Source: Cladobotryum mycophilum (taxonomy: Eukaryota > Ascomycota > Sordariomycetes > Hypocreales > Hypocreaceae). From it: a stretch of DNA of 64,000 nucleotides. Position numbers and translations under genes: made by a program. The notes beneath the pieces are model-generated. The model was not told the origin of the DNA, did no database searches, and worked only from the letters and a program-made list of their open reading frames with translations. The stretch covers positions 3,410,001-3,474,000 of the forward strand of contig JAVFKD010000002.1 of NCBI GenBank assembly GCA_036429605.1, read 5' to 3'. This document shows, in pieces, positions 1-11,425 of the stretch (position 1 is the stretch's first letter; every line of letters starts with the position of its first letter).

Positions 1-1168
1 ATGATCAAGGCAACGCAAGCGGCTACAAGTTCTAGTGTGAACAGGGCAGACACAATAACACGAGCCTTTGTGCCAAACGATATAAAGGCCAGGTCGGAAT
101 ATGTTATCAGACTGGCGTCGTAGTCCATGCACTTGGCTAATAACTTGGCTGTGTGTGCTGTTACAGCTGCGGTGAGGGTCAGCATAGTCAATCCGAGAAC
201 CCAGCCGCTCATTTTAAAAGCGAGAGGCAAGCTCAACATGCCAACGCCAATGATGGCATTTATGGAGTTGAAGACGGACTGGGGAAGAGTGCTCTGGCCC
301 TCAACCGTCAAGACAACCTTGTTTCCCTGCTTAACCTCCCTGACGAGGATTGGCTGTTCTTCGCCATGAGCAGTGTCTTCCTCTACGCCCTCGTCTCCGA
401 CTATTTGGCCGGTCCTGTGGACGATACGAGGCCGAACCCGAAGAGGCCCTGAGCCAATTGTGCCGTAATGCGAGCCATAGCTTCCAATGATTGAGGACGT
501 AGTTAAATGAGGAGGGGCAGCGAATATACTGGACCGACTTGTAGACATTGCCAGGGGTGGCAGGTCTTCACATGCTCTCTCGAGGTCTTTGCTCTCCCTT
601 TCCGTTTCGTCGTCCATTGATGGTCTGCCAATATCATTGCTGACGCTCGGTCCGGCAGATGATCCCTCTAATGGTGATGCCTCGAGATGCTGTCGGAGCA
701 GGCTAGTTTGTGGGCCTGGTGACTGGTTGACAACACTCCTCCCATACTCAAATGTATCGTCGCTGGTGGCGGCAGTCTGTTGTTCGTGGGAGAAAATAAG
801 GCTCGGGCGACGGGGGAGGACTTCGGGGAACGCGGCAGCACGCTGCCAACTGCGAGCAAAGGACCTGAAGCTATTGGGACCACCAAAGTCGGCCATTGCT
901 ACGAGGCGGTTTGTGACGGAGGATCTGATAAACTTTGTCAATGGCTGTTCACTATATATCTTGGATAGGCGAATTGAGTGTAAACTTACCGTCTACGCTC
1001 CCTGCCTCCAATGGCACGTCCTGTAACATTGCCGCCCTCATCATCCATGTCATCGTCATCTAGAAGAGCTTGTTCCTCTCCCAAGATGCTAGATGTTCGA
1101 CTCTCGGAGGGCGAAGGACGGCCATCATACTCGTCCCATGACGTCGGGTTCCTTGATTGCGGGGCCAT
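1..1168 (-). CDS. avt1: AVT1-like vacuolar amino acid transporter (C-terminus cut by window edge)
   Basis: The visible N-terminal part is about 367 residues in two exons, 1168-990 and 924-1, with a 65-nt intron at 925-989 (donor GTAAGT, acceptor ATCAG). The first ~270 residues are acidic, Ser-rich and low in complexity. The first membrane segments follow, with the signature GQSTLPQSVFNSINAIIGVG and then MLSLPLAFKMSGWVLG, which is the start of the AAAP / amino acid transporter fold in yeast Avt1 relatives. Family knowledge: Avt proteins exchange neutral amino acids across the vacuolar membrane, driven by the proton gradient. The long hydrophilic N-terminal extension fits Avt1 better than plasma-membrane permeases. 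The remaining membrane segments lie left of the window. The start is the first ATG in the open first exon. Substrate specificity cannot be read from what is visible. Confidence 0.8.
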
Positions 1169-2605
1169 TTGGCTCCCGGTTGACGTGCAGTAAAGTGGAT
1201 TGGGGGGTTTTTTTGTGGCCTTGGGTCGTATATCAAGCTTTGAGTGTGCAGGATGGTTCTGTCTGTCGTCGGGATTTTCTTATGCTTAAAGATTGAGTGG
1301 CGGGGACCAAAAAATAAGGTCCGGTCTTAGCGTTTTCACACTCGGTCTCTATCGTATTTCTGAGTAGAGAAGACGAGGAGACAAGCAGACGAAGGGACGA
1401 GGAGACGCGGAGGATGAACAGGAAGAGGAAGAATGCCGCAATGGATTTCTGGCGGGGCGACCAACAGACGAGGAAGGGGGAGGGGGATCATACAAGTACA
1501 AGTAGCACAGAAAAGTAAAGTACTAGAATATGAAGAGATAATGGCCAGTGCCAGCACCAATAGCACCAACACCAGCGCTACTACTTTTTTTGAAGGGGGG
1601 GATGAAGTTGGGTCAGGCGGACTGAGAAGTTGGACGCGATGGCGGCAGAAAAAAGACCTACTTTGGTAGCTGCAGCAGCAACTAAACCGAGCCGTGCATT
1701 AAGGTGAGGTGACGTCGTGGGGACTGCAGGATACTGCTTATCTTGTAGTGGGGGTTTTCAAGGTACCTATTACTCGGCGGAGCGGAGTAGTAGTACTGGC
1801 TACCTTGGTATTACAAGGCAAAAATCTTTTTTTTCTCTCTCCACTCTCCCCTGCTCCCCTATGTCGCCTATACCATAAATTAGAAGTGGGTGTTTTGAAA
1901 TTCCTTTGCAAGACAAAAGAGCGGGACTGACGATCCAGGCCGTTTTTTTCAAGATTGAGACTCCACTGCGCCTATCAACGGAACAAGCTTCTACCCTGTA
2001 TCAACCTCGAGATTCCGTCCCGATAACAGAAAAATTCCGATGTCAATCTGCCGTGTTATATTGCCAAATTGCGAACCAATAGGGAAACGTGGCCCTACTG
2101 CTCTAAATACTTAAGGCATGCCCGGATCAATACGCGGGTTGTTTCTTGCAAAGTGGTAGCTTGCATGGTAAGATGATTATACCCGCTGTGGCAAAGCTCA
2201 CGAGACTGAGAAGAAAAAAAGAAAAAACTTGCCTTTACCGTGACATGCCGAGTAACGATAATAAACCACCTAACACCATTGGCTTACTACGCTCTACCTC
2301 ATAGTATATTCCCTTACCCAGGACTACTGCTCTTGACGTTACATGCGTCGCTAACCTGCCATTGGCAAATTGATGACTCGGAAAATAACAAACTATTCCC
2401 GCCGGGGGTGTGGTGTAACTTAAGTAGTACACAATGGCTGGTAGGCTCTCACCGAATCCAAACTGTACATGTCCCTGTACTTGCAGCGACCGGAGAGGCG
2501 TTGCTCAAAACTTTTCTCTCGCCAGTTCCACAACTTGGCTGCCTTTATCAAGGAACATCATCCTACCCTGATCAACATGTAAACACCTCTTCGTTTTAAT
2601 CAACC
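1169..2605. promoter_or_regulatory. 1.4-kb divergent intergenic region between AVT1-like and RMP1
   Basis: The region separates two divergently transcribed genes and should hold both promoters and leaders. I see purine-rich and pyrimidine-rich stretches near 1370-1440 and 1830-1860, but no conserved reading frame and no RNA gene. The short open frames here have no recognisable domains. Confidence 0.4.
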
Positions 2606-3375
2606 ATGAAGCCCTCCCCTAGCGATACCCTCTCGTCCCTCATTCCCATCCTCGACGCTTTCAACCACCGTCACCACAATCAACATCGGTCATCTCACTG
2701 GTGGTCCATCTTTCGCATAACTCGCCGCGCCGTTCGCACCCTTTCATCCGACCTACGCTCTCTCGCCCCAACAGCCCGTCCAAAGCGTGACTCTCCTTCG
2801 TCTACTCCCCTCCCCTCCCCTCCTCCAAGCGCTCGCTGGCTCGACGCTCATGTTGTGCCCCGCGCCTACGTGCAAGTCTAACCCCCGTGCTACCCCATCT
2901 AATACCACTATACAAACCAACCTCCACATCTCCTCGCCCTTTTTCGTAGGTGTTTGGCTGACCGACCGCGCCACCTTACCCTTCACCAGTGCCTTTACGC
3001 AATTAGCTGCCGATAATCAGTATGCGCCGCTAGGGCTCCTGCTCTTGACCATCCTGGCGCGCATTCATGCTGTGTTGACCGAGCTTCTCCCAGACAATCC
3101 TGCGACGTTGCCATTGCTCTCGAAGCCACAAGCGCTAGCAGCCAAAGCGGAATCAAGCAACGAAGCGACCTCGGTACTGGACAGAGGCGTCACTGTTTCT
3201 CGGGAGGAGGTACTTGGCACACAACACCCTTTGCGCAACGTCGAAACCGTCCCCCTAAATCCGTCTTGGATAAGCTAGGCGACGACAAGGGACAAGAGAG
3301 AGCAAAGGAAAAAAGAAGAAAAAGAAGAAGGGCAAGGGAGACGAGCTGTCAAGTCTATTCGGCTCTCTAGCTTAA
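2606..3375 (+). CDS. RMP1: RNase MRP subunit Rmp1-like protein, with apparent indels near the 3' end
   Basis: Probable protein component of RNase MRP (nucleolar pre-rRNA processing and mRNA turnover). Exon 1 (2606-2871) has the family hallmark HRHHNQHRSSHWWSIFRITR. Exon 2 (from 2990) has AFTQLAADNQYAPLGLLLLT, followed by ILARIH. The only phase-compatible junction I found is a GC-AG intron at 2872-2989 (donor GCAAGT, branch CTGAC near 2957, acceptor CACCAG). Exon 2 as written stops at 3278. However, a typical C-terminal tail (poly-Lys, then GDELSSLFGSLA and stop at 3373-3375) lies just downstream in another frame. One extra C in the C5 run at 3251-3255 and one extra A in the A6 run at 3309-3314 would give one frame through the tail and a 217-residue protein. 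The family call is from motif memory. An undetected small intron instead of indels is possible but I found no good splice pair. Confidence 0.7.
2872..2989 (+). other. GC-AG intron of RMP1
   Basis: 118-nt intron with donor GCAAGT instead of GT, a CTGAC branch site about 30 nt before the end, and acceptor CACCAG. The GT two bases upstream (2870) and the GT at 2876 both fail to keep frame with any acceptor I tried. The GC donor joins RAYV to AFTQLAADNQ with exact phase. Confidence 0.65.
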
Positions 3376-3729
3376 TTATTTCCAGCTCAATGACAGATTA
3401 CAGACACATACCATGCTTAAGTTTTTAATACTATTCTCCATTATCAAAGGAAAACTACCAAACATAAAAAAAAGGCCAGTGAATTAACCCTCACTTGGCA
3501 TCCCCATACCGTACAGAATAAGGCTGTGCTTTCCCCGCCCCTGCGCCAGCCTTGATAATCTCCTTCAACGTAAGAACTCTTGCGATAAAGACCTATTCCA
3601 AGATACAAGTGCCTTTCATGGTCCCAAACTTCGACTCCGATACATAGGGGTACTAAGCCAAGCTTCTTCTTCATCATCATTCAGATTGGTTACAGATGAG
3701 ATTGCCGATCATGTATCCATGTACCTATC
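3376..3729. other. Convergent 3' intergenic region RMP1/TUP1
   Basis: 354 bases between two converging genes. It should contain both 3' untranslated regions. It is AT-rich around 3420-3470. I see no gene, RNA or strong palindrome. Confidence 0.4.
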
Positions 3730-5824
3730 CTAGTATGGGCGGTAAGACCAAATGCGGGCCTTCATATCACCAGAACCGGTAGCAAAGTAGCCTCCCTGTG
3801 GACTTGGCGCAACAGAAATGACAGAATTTTTGTGTCCCTGGAGCATGAGCTGGGTAGTTCCTGTTCGAGGATCCCAGAACTGAACTCCACGGTCTTTTGA
3901 ACCAGACAAGACCCAGTTCGCATCAGGAGTCAAGGCGACAGATAGCACGAAATCTCTGTGGCCCTCAAATGTCTTGACGCATTTGCCACCCTTGGTACCA
4001 GAGTTGGGGCCGCCTCGGGGTGCGCTAAGCTCCCACATCTTGATGGTTCGATCCAGACTGCCGCTGACAAGGTCCTTGCCATTAGGTGAAAAGGCAACCG
4101 AGTAAACAGAGTCCTTGTGTCCGTCAGGTCCTTCAAGACGCTCGACCAAGAATCCTGACATGATATCCCAGACGCGGACGCTCTTGTCCAAAGAACCGGC
4201 AGCAACAAACTGCGTATCCGGAGAGATAGCCACAGTCGTCACACCATCCTCGATGGTGAGAGTGAGAGTGTTGGTTCCTTGTTCGATATCCCACAAGCGG
4301 ACAGTCCTGTCGCCGCTTCCAGATGCGATGGTGCGCCCATCACGTGCAAAATCAAGGGAGTAAATATCTTGTTCGTGACCCGAGAAGTGGTTGCGAATCG
4401 TTCGGGTTGCAATATCCCACACCTGCATGTACGTTAGCTATCTGTATTATTTGCAAGGAATCGTATTACACGGGTAGACTTACTCGGATAAGTTTGTCTT
4501 CTGCACCAGTGGCCAAGTACCGCCCATCAGGACTGAAGCATACACTTCTGATGTAGAGATCCGCAGACATATCAGCCGCGTTGTGATCTTCCAGAACGCA
4601 AACCTTGTCACCGGTCTGTACATCAAAGATCTGGGCAGATCTGTTGCATCCCGTAGCGACATACTTGCCATCATGGCTGAATCGCACGCAGCAAACAACA
4701 CTTTCATGGGTGAGAGAGTGGACAAGGTCCACGTCTAGAACGCGTTGTACTTGTGGGTTAAAGATGGCATACCAATCATTGCCAGTCTTCTTGTGGTGTG
4801 GAGCGACTGCATCAACCTCAAGGTCTCCAAGTGCGTTTCCGACGGGGGTGCACGGGGACCGCCCATGCGAGCATGATCCGGTGTTGGGTGGCTCACTTGA
4901 GGTGACTGAGCGTTACCAGGGTAAGGAACTGGAGTATTAATCTGAGGAGTGGCGGGTCCAACGGCATTGGGCGGCCGACCAATTCCTCGTCTGCCCGGGC
5001 CAGGAGACGCTGTGCTTTGAGGTGGTTGAGGGCCCATACCATTAGAAACAGGGCCTTGCGGGTAGGCTTGTTGCTGATAAGGCGGCTGTTGCTGCTGTTG
5101 TTGAGGCTGTTGTTGCTGCTGCTGTTGCTGTTGTTGCTGTTGCTGCTGCTGCTGCTGCTGTTGCTGCTGTTGAGCACTAGGATGAGGGGGAGGGACGGGT
5201 AATCCTGGGGGCCTTGTGCCATCTGGTGCTGAGGTCCCATTTGCTGGTCCTGGGGGGAGCATGTTGCTGGGGAGGAGCGAGACCGCCTTGGTTCCCACCA
5301 GCCATAATTCCACTGAAGAGACCATTACCGGGTGCGATCGACGGGGGCTGTTGGGATGGCCCGGCGTGCTGAGGAGGGCCAGGAAGACCAGGCTGAGGAG
5401 CACCTTTGCGGGCAGCTTCTAGTTGATGCCTTAACATGCTGATTTCCTCTTCGTATCTTGAAATGGAGGCGACCCGACTGTGGTTAGCAACTTGTCAAAC
5501 GAATATTTATCTTTGTGAAAATGCTCACTTTTGCTTAAGAGTCATATGTGTTTGTTCCATGGCATAAACCTTTTCTCTAACGAGTTGCATCTCGCTAACC
5601 TGCGCCGAGACTGGTAGATTGGTTAGCTCCATTTCTCCGATATCACCACACCTGCGCAGACATGATGAATTTAATTGCATTCTAGGGAAGCGTACTTTGA
5701 TGTTCGAAACTCTCGGTTTGTCGTAGCTGGCTGTCAAATTCGGCCCTGATCTGCTCAAGGAGCTCATTAAGTCGGGCGTTACTGGGGGGACGGCGCCCAT
5801 GCCGCGATGTGAGTACATCGACAT
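3730..5824 (-). CDS. tup1: Tup1/RCO-1 transcriptional corepressor, frame broken at four homopolymers
   Basis: Global corepressor that works with Cyc8/Ssn6. Exons: 5824-5696, 5610-5529, 5456-4484 and 4422-3730; introns of 85, 72 and 61 nt. The N-terminus has the tetramerisation helix (RLNELLEQIRAEFDSQLRQT, then ISAQVSEMQLVREKVYAMEQ). A Pro/Gln-rich linker with a long poly-Gln tract follows. The C-terminal half is a WD40 propeller (GDRTVRLWD, DKSVRVWD, DRTIKMWE, DRGVQFWD) ending IWSYRPY. As written the frame breaks at four runs: G6 5784-5789, G6 5252-5257, G5 5207-5211 and G5 4844-4848. Each is repaired by one added base. With those, every exon phase closes and the product is 626 residues, normal for the family. 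Conserved sequence continues on both sides of each break, so I favour sequencing undercalls over a pseudogene; loss of this gene would normally cause severe defects. Confidence 0.9.
5085..5175. repeat. Imperfect CAG/CAA poly-glutamine repeat in TUP1
   Basis: On the minus strand this tract encodes more than 20 glutamines, broken by one proline, in the linker between the tetramerisation helix and the propeller. The CAG/CAA mix is imperfect. Such tracts vary in length between strains. Confidence 0.9.
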
Positions 5825-8800
5825 GATTGACGATGAAGATGCAGATGGTGATGATGGTGATAATAAGTGCGATCCGGATATAAATCGATGGCGGCAGTGT
5901 TGGTGGATGCCAGAGGCGGCCTTAGGCCAGCTGTCGCCTCGATCCGCAGATCACCAGGCGAGAGGGCTGGCGCGCCGAGCGACACGGGAAACACGAGCAG
6001 TGAATAGTAGTGATGGTATCGATGCGAGGCCGGCCGAGCTGCACGATAGATGGGGCTGTTGTCAAAATATGGAGATGGATATGGTTGTAATTCACGTCCA
6101 AGATCGCGTGGATGGAGGCACGCAGCAAAAGGTGATGATGGTGGTGTTGGTGAGAAGCGGAGCGGCGAGGGAGGAAAAAAGAAGGAGAGAGAGAAGGCCA
6201 GTGGAGGCCAGGCGCGCTGGCTTCTGTCTTTTTGGTCAGGTAGCGTCCAAGAGAGCAAAACAGCGGGTGGGCGCAGGGGACGTGCAGTAGGTAAGTTTAG
6301 GTACACATCCTGTTACTGCATCAGGGCTCGGCGGTACCTACAAGCGCATGTGCATTAGGCGTGCATATTCCATAAGATTTGCGTACGTGCAGTAACAGAG
6401 CAAGTACCGGTAAGTACCTCGCGCCGACCAAGGAGGGTGGAGCGCCTCATGTAGGCTGGAGCACCCATGCTTGGGGGTGGGAGGAGCTTTGGTCAATCTA
6501 CTATTGGGGAGGGGATGGAGTGAATGTGGCTTGATGAGGTGTGTGGCCAGGTACGGTGGGTGGTGGACACACCCATGGCTTCATCGAGCTCAACGTTGGC
6601 ATTGGGGAAACATTGGAGGCTCCTTCAACGCCCTAACCAGCCGCAGTCCTCCCACCCCAGTCTGTAAATGTCAGGGATGGCGGAAGGGTGGAACAGTGGA
6701 TACTATGGAGCACACTAAACTGCAAGGGTGAATTGGGGCTGGGATGTGGCATGTGTATAGTACTTGTTGACCTCTGTTTGGTACTTTGACTGGGGCGACT
6801 GGGGTCTTTTGGCATGGTCCTTGCGCATTTTTGTGGTGCCATGGGCACGGTGGAGACGCACGGGAGGATTGAAGGAGTGTGGCGCGAGAACATAAATTTG
6901 GAGTACCGGCTTTGGATCCGGAACTCAGGTCTCTCTGCTCTGATATTATGTTTGCTTCTGGTTTGAGGGTTGGGTGAATGTGGAACCTCCCGCAACAAAC
7001 TTAACTCAATGCGCTTACTTGCACCTCTCTGCCTATCCAATTGCTAGTTACTATTGTATTACGACATTTGAACAGCATATAGTTGGAGTTCCGCGGCCCA
7101 TTTGTGTTGCATCTAATAAATCTGCAGTCACCTACCCAGCTGTGGCTTAGTAAGCTACCCACCGAATGATCCATCCCTGACCATGGGCTTTGTGCGGAGG
7201 TAATAAGCTGTTTGTCAATCACAGGTGGCTCGTGCTCTAGGGCCGGAACGAGAGCGACAAAGCTGTCATATTGTGAGATCGAGTAAACAGGTCTCTTATA
7301 TCGGCAAACGGTACCTACGGTATGCTTTTCTATAAGAATGTACAATAATCTTTCATTGCTTAGACGGGCTTCATTAGCCTCGGTAGCAAGAAACTTGAAT
7401 CAACGGAAAAACCACAGGCTTCCTTGCAAGCGCATCTACTTAGTCATTGTCTTGGTTCATAACAAGGTTCAACGAGTCACTTTCGATTCCCTGCATTGGC
7501 GATGACCTAAGATATTTGGTACCTAGACCTTATCCACATCTTAAGCCAGACGGAAAGAGTCACGTGGTAATTGCCATGACAATTAGCCGCTTCTTTTGGA
7601 TCTTCTAGAAGTCTGGAAGGTTTCCTAAAACTAAGTGTCAAGTCTATGCATCGATGACAGGAATATCGTAGGATTTTTGGTGATATTTCCTTTCTAGTTC
7701 CTTTGGCTTGTTATATGAAGATAAAATAGACTTGCAGTCTAAGAAGGCGACTGTAATTAGCCACGATGCCAATCCCACAAGTGCCTAGAATTTTAATGAG
7801 CATAGAGAGGTTGAACGTAATTCGAGATTGCCCTAACGAAAATGTTCATCTAGCTCGGCGTGGTGCGACCATTATTAATGTACGAGCAAAAGGATTTCGT
7901 ATACGGCTAGGGTTTATTAATTTACCTTCGTTGGGGAGGTGACCTTTATGGTGATGAGGAGGTCGGCCCATAAAGTCAGGATATAGAGTGTCTGAGTATA
8001 GATAAATTGCATCACCGTGATAGTTGTATTCTACCATGCGGGAGAAAAAACTACTGGATTAGAGCTTATGGCAATATATCATTACATTGGATGGGGAGTG
8101 AATAGCACTATTAGTAAAAGATGAGAAATGAATAGAGATGGGAGAGATGGATAAACAAATCAGAAACCAGGAGAGAAAATAGATACTCCGCCGACCCTAT
8201 TTATATATTCTGCATTGTACTGTGTATTTTCTATTCCTGTCTATCAAGTGTGCATTTTGCGAGTATCATCGTGCATACGTCGCTCGTTTTAAGGCCGTTA
8301 TTCAAAGTGGTACTAGGTATCTTCTCATGGTAACTTGCGCATTATAGGTAGGGCGTGCATAGTAAATGTAGGTACCTAGTATCCAAGAGCTAGATTTTTT
8401 TAAAAATAAATAAATAAATGAAAGCACTTGGCGGGTGAATTGGTTGCTGTGATGCAATGGCCAGATCACCTCAAGGGACTGTTCAAGGCGTGTAAGAGCT
8501 CATTCAAGTACGGGTGGGCTGGTGCATTATAAGAGTCGCAATACTCTTGCATAACTTAATGTCTCCCAACATCGATATTCACTCTCCTGATGACTGCCTG
8601 ATGGCACAGTGCCGAAAAGCCGAGTGTGTTAACCCCGTTAAATGCATATAGCCTTTAACCGGACATGACTAAAAACAAGGAAGTCACTCTCAGAGGAGCA
8701 AGGAAAGAGCGATCGCCTTGACTGCGTATTCGTATCTAAATCATAACACGAATACGAAAGATTATTTGTTTATTACATAAGCACGCCTCCGTGGGCTCCT

Positions 8801-9371
8801 TCCGGGATCATGCAGCTAGCTCAATGTCGAATCAAAACCGATCTTGGAGTCGCTATTCGGAGTTGGTAATGCAACTCCGAAGAGAGAAAATTAGGAATCA
8901 TGCCCTTTTGGGTATACGACTGTCAATCGCTCCGTGATTTGCGACCCATTGACGCATGTTCACGTTCTGTGCAAAATGTGTAATTTTTCAACAAGGACGA
9001 TTCTGAAGAAGCTGGCTGTCTTATCTGATAGGCAATATCAACTATCACACAATTGATCATATACATACACGTCTGCGTGCTCGCTACCAATTGTCGAATG
9101 TGACGCGACCTCTTTTCCTTACCGACTAATACAGATCGATTTTTCCCTCCCTTGGATTTAAAAGGCTATCAAATCTCACCACTACCCCCTTTAGTGCCTG
9201 TGTCCCCACGCCCCAACTCAACATGCCATTACGGAGTACATTTACGAGTACGGAGCGCATCTAAGTCGTTCGGCCTTGGCGCTACTTTTCTGATTGATAA
9301 AACCCGTCGTCCCCGATCATTGCAACTTCTTATTGTCTTTGGTATATCAATCATTAGTTCAAAGTTATACC
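5825..9371. promoter_or_regulatory. 3.5-kb intergenic region between TUP1 and ERG3
   Basis: Head-to-head region carrying the TUP1 leader/promoter (right of 5824, minus strand) and the ERG3 promoter (left of 9372). No conserved protein or RNA is recognisable on either strand. An open frame at 5779-6306 on the minus strand is a leader-overlapping shadow that runs into the TUP1 start. The stretch 7350-9150 is AT-rich with small direct repeats such as AAATAAATAAAT at 8404-8417. A copy of the recurring ACGGAGTA octamer sits at 9231 and a related copy at 9247. Confidence 0.4.
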
Positions 9372-10480
9372 ATGGATGTCATACTTGAGCTCACTGATAC
9401 CCTCATCGCGGATCATGTTTACGCCTGGTTGTTCCCAGCGCAAACCGCCCCATATGATTTCCCACATGCAGCCTCTACCAATGCCTCAGCGGCGACATTC
9501 TCGACATGGACATACAAACCTGCAACCCAATTCTTTCACATTCAACCATATGAAGCCGCGTATCTGAGCTCTATGAACCGTGATAACATATATCGACAGG
9601 CAGCGACACTCTTCTTCATTACTTGGTATGTACCTATGCATCTCCATGCTGCTTCGTTGCAACTGTTGCCTTACACTTTTCGCTTCTCAGGATCTTCGGT
9701 TTAATAGTCTACTTCATCTTCGCCAGCCTTTCCTTTATTTTCATTTTTGACAAAAGAACTATGGACCACCCCAAGTTCTTGAAGAATCAGATTTGGCTCG
9801 AGATTGTTCAGGCCAATAAGTCTATGCCTTTCATGGCTTTGATGACAATGCCCTTATTTGTTCTCGAGGTGCAAGGCTACGGGAAGCTCTACGACACAAC
9901 TGAGGAGGGTCCGGGCTTATGGTACAACATCTTCCAGTTCCCTCTCTTCCTTGTCTTTACCGATGGTTGGATCTATCTGATTCACCGATACCTCCATCAC
10001 CCGCTGGTGTATAAGCACCTCCACAAGCCTCACCACAAGTGGATCATGCCGACGCCCTTTGCCAGCCATGCCTTCCACCCCATCGATGGTTTTGCTCAGT
10101 CCATCCCTTACCATGTTTTCCCCTTCATCTTCCCTTTGCAGAAGTTGGCATATGTCTTCCTCTTCGTCTTTATCAACTTCTGGACGATTCTAATCCACGA
10201 TGGCGAATACCTCACCAACAACCCGATTGTCAATGGTGCCGCCTGCCACTCCCTCCATCACTCTCGATTTGAGGTCAATTATGGCCAGTTCTTCACGGCC
10301 TTTGATCGACTTGGTGGAACCTATAAGATGCCAGAGGCTTGGATGTTCGAGAAGGACCTCAAGATGTCTCAAAAGAAGTGGAAGGATGAATCTAATGCGG
10401 TTGATTCCACAGTCAAGGAAATTGAAGGAGATGACGATCGTACATATGGTCCCGAGATGGCCGCAAAAAAGAATAAATAA
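9372..10480 (+). CDS. ERG3: C-5 sterol desaturase (delta7-sterol 5(6)-desaturase)
   Basis: Ergosterol biosynthesis enzyme of the ER membrane that introduces the C5-C6 double bond into episterol using cytochrome b5 electrons and a di-iron centre. Exons 9372-9625 and 9691-10480 with one 65-nt intron (GTATGT...TTCTCAG) give 347 residues, a usual length. The fatty acid hydroxylase histidine boxes are all present: HRYLHH, HKPHH and the distal HSLHHSRFEVNYGQFFTAFD. Membrane segments lie at about residues 86-105, 130-150, 175-195 and 225-245. The C-terminus is lysine-rich (ending AAKKNK), consistent with ER retention. The ATG begins MDVILELTD, the common start in ascomycete Erg3. Many filamentous fungi have two or three Erg3 paralogues; which one this is cannot be told from the window. 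Confidence 0.92.
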
Positions 10481-11038
10481 GGGCTCAGAGTTTACGATTC
10501 TGGAACATTTAGGAAATTGGATTGGAGCCTGGGTCGTGCTATCTAGCTGAGTCAACGCTGACATCACTAAACTCATCCCTCCTTCACCATGCATATAACT
10601 TCTACTCCCTAGACTTGGGGGCGATGCTATATCTGGGAGGGCCCTTTTTTCTCTAATATGCGGTTGAGGCGTTGGGGAGAATTATGAGAATGACGCATGA
10701 TTTGTATATTCATATGCAAGATGAGCAATAAGTCGACACATAGCAGTTGGCAACATAATAGTAATATGCATTCCCAAACTCCCAACGCACAAATCAAGGA
10801 AACAAGGAAAAGTTGTGACGTCTGATTAGACTGTTTGACCCGCAGCTCTAACAAATCCATCAGACCGGGGTGGGGAAACAAAGAAAATGAAGGCCATGGG
10901 CATATCGATTTGGGCCGGTGATAGAGGTTGCAATTAGGGTGTTAGCACGATATGAAGGGCCGCCACTGTCCCTGTAGGTCGATAGTAGAGATATGATAAG
11001 GAGTGTGTGTATGCGTGTGTGCGTGTGTGTAATGGTTC
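10481..11038. other. Convergent 3' region ERG3/DUF2015 with a GT microsatellite
   Basis: 558 bases between two converging genes with no recognisable gene. An imperfect GT/GC repeat occupies 11002-11030, immediately beside the stop codon of the minus-strand gene. Confidence 0.5.
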
Positions 11039-11425
11039 TTATGAAAAGCTGACAAACTTGGGATCCCTTGGTAGACCGTCGGCGCCGATTCCATTGGCTT
11101 TGAAGCGATTCTCCATGTAAACCTTGCGCGCCTGGTCAAAATTCATGCGCTTCTTCTTCATAATTCTGAGGATCTCGGTTTTGCTTGCATCGTCTAGTCC
11201 TGCGCGACGGTCACCTGATTCAACATTGCCGCTGAGGTCAAAGGTGCCGCTGGAAAGACCCGCTTCTATATCACCAGCGAAGGTGGAGGGGAGTCGAGAG
11301 TAGATGTAGTCAGCGCCCGGGAGGCGCATTTCGGGGACATAGTGAATCCAGTAGGCTTGAGTAAAGAATAAGGCCGTAGCTGTGACGATGAAGAAAAAAC
11401 AGACGGAGTAGAGAAGGTAGGCCAT
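11039..11425 (-). CDS. DUF2015 family small membrane-anchored protein
   Basis: Small fungal protein of unknown function, 128 residues from the preferred ATG at 11425 (an in-frame ATG at 11443 would add six). It starts MAYLLYSVCFFFIVTATALF, a hydrophobic signal-anchor segment. A soluble part follows with the DUF2015 hallmark ILRIMKKKRMNFDQARKVYM and the end GLPRDPKFVSFS. It has a single exon with no sign of damage. The start choice rests on the hydrophobic segment beginning directly after the inner methionine. The domain has no established biochemical role. The gene is head-to-head with the eL28 gene, 570 bases apart, which suggests a shared promoter and steady expression. Confidence 0.75.
   Translation of the reverse strand: MAYLLYSVCFFFIVTATALFFTQAYWIHYVPEMRLPGADYIYSRLPSTFAGDIEAGLSSGTFDLSGNVESGDRRAGLDDASKTEILRIMKKKRMNFDQARKVYMENRFKANGIGADGLPRDPKFVSFS

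Noticed and set aside
5017..5202. Plus-strand poly-leucine frame
   Set aside because: It is the antisense of the TUP1 glutamine repeat.
3730..5824. TUP1 as a pseudogene
   Set aside because: Breaks fall only at homopolymers, conserved sequence flanks each, and splice phases close after adding one base each; a sequencing artefact is more likely.
5779..6306. 175-codon open frame on the minus strand upstream of TUP1
   Set aside because: It overlaps the TUP1 leader and start in a different frame, is compositionally odd (His/Pro runs) and ends exactly at the homopolymer break. It is best explained as a shadow.
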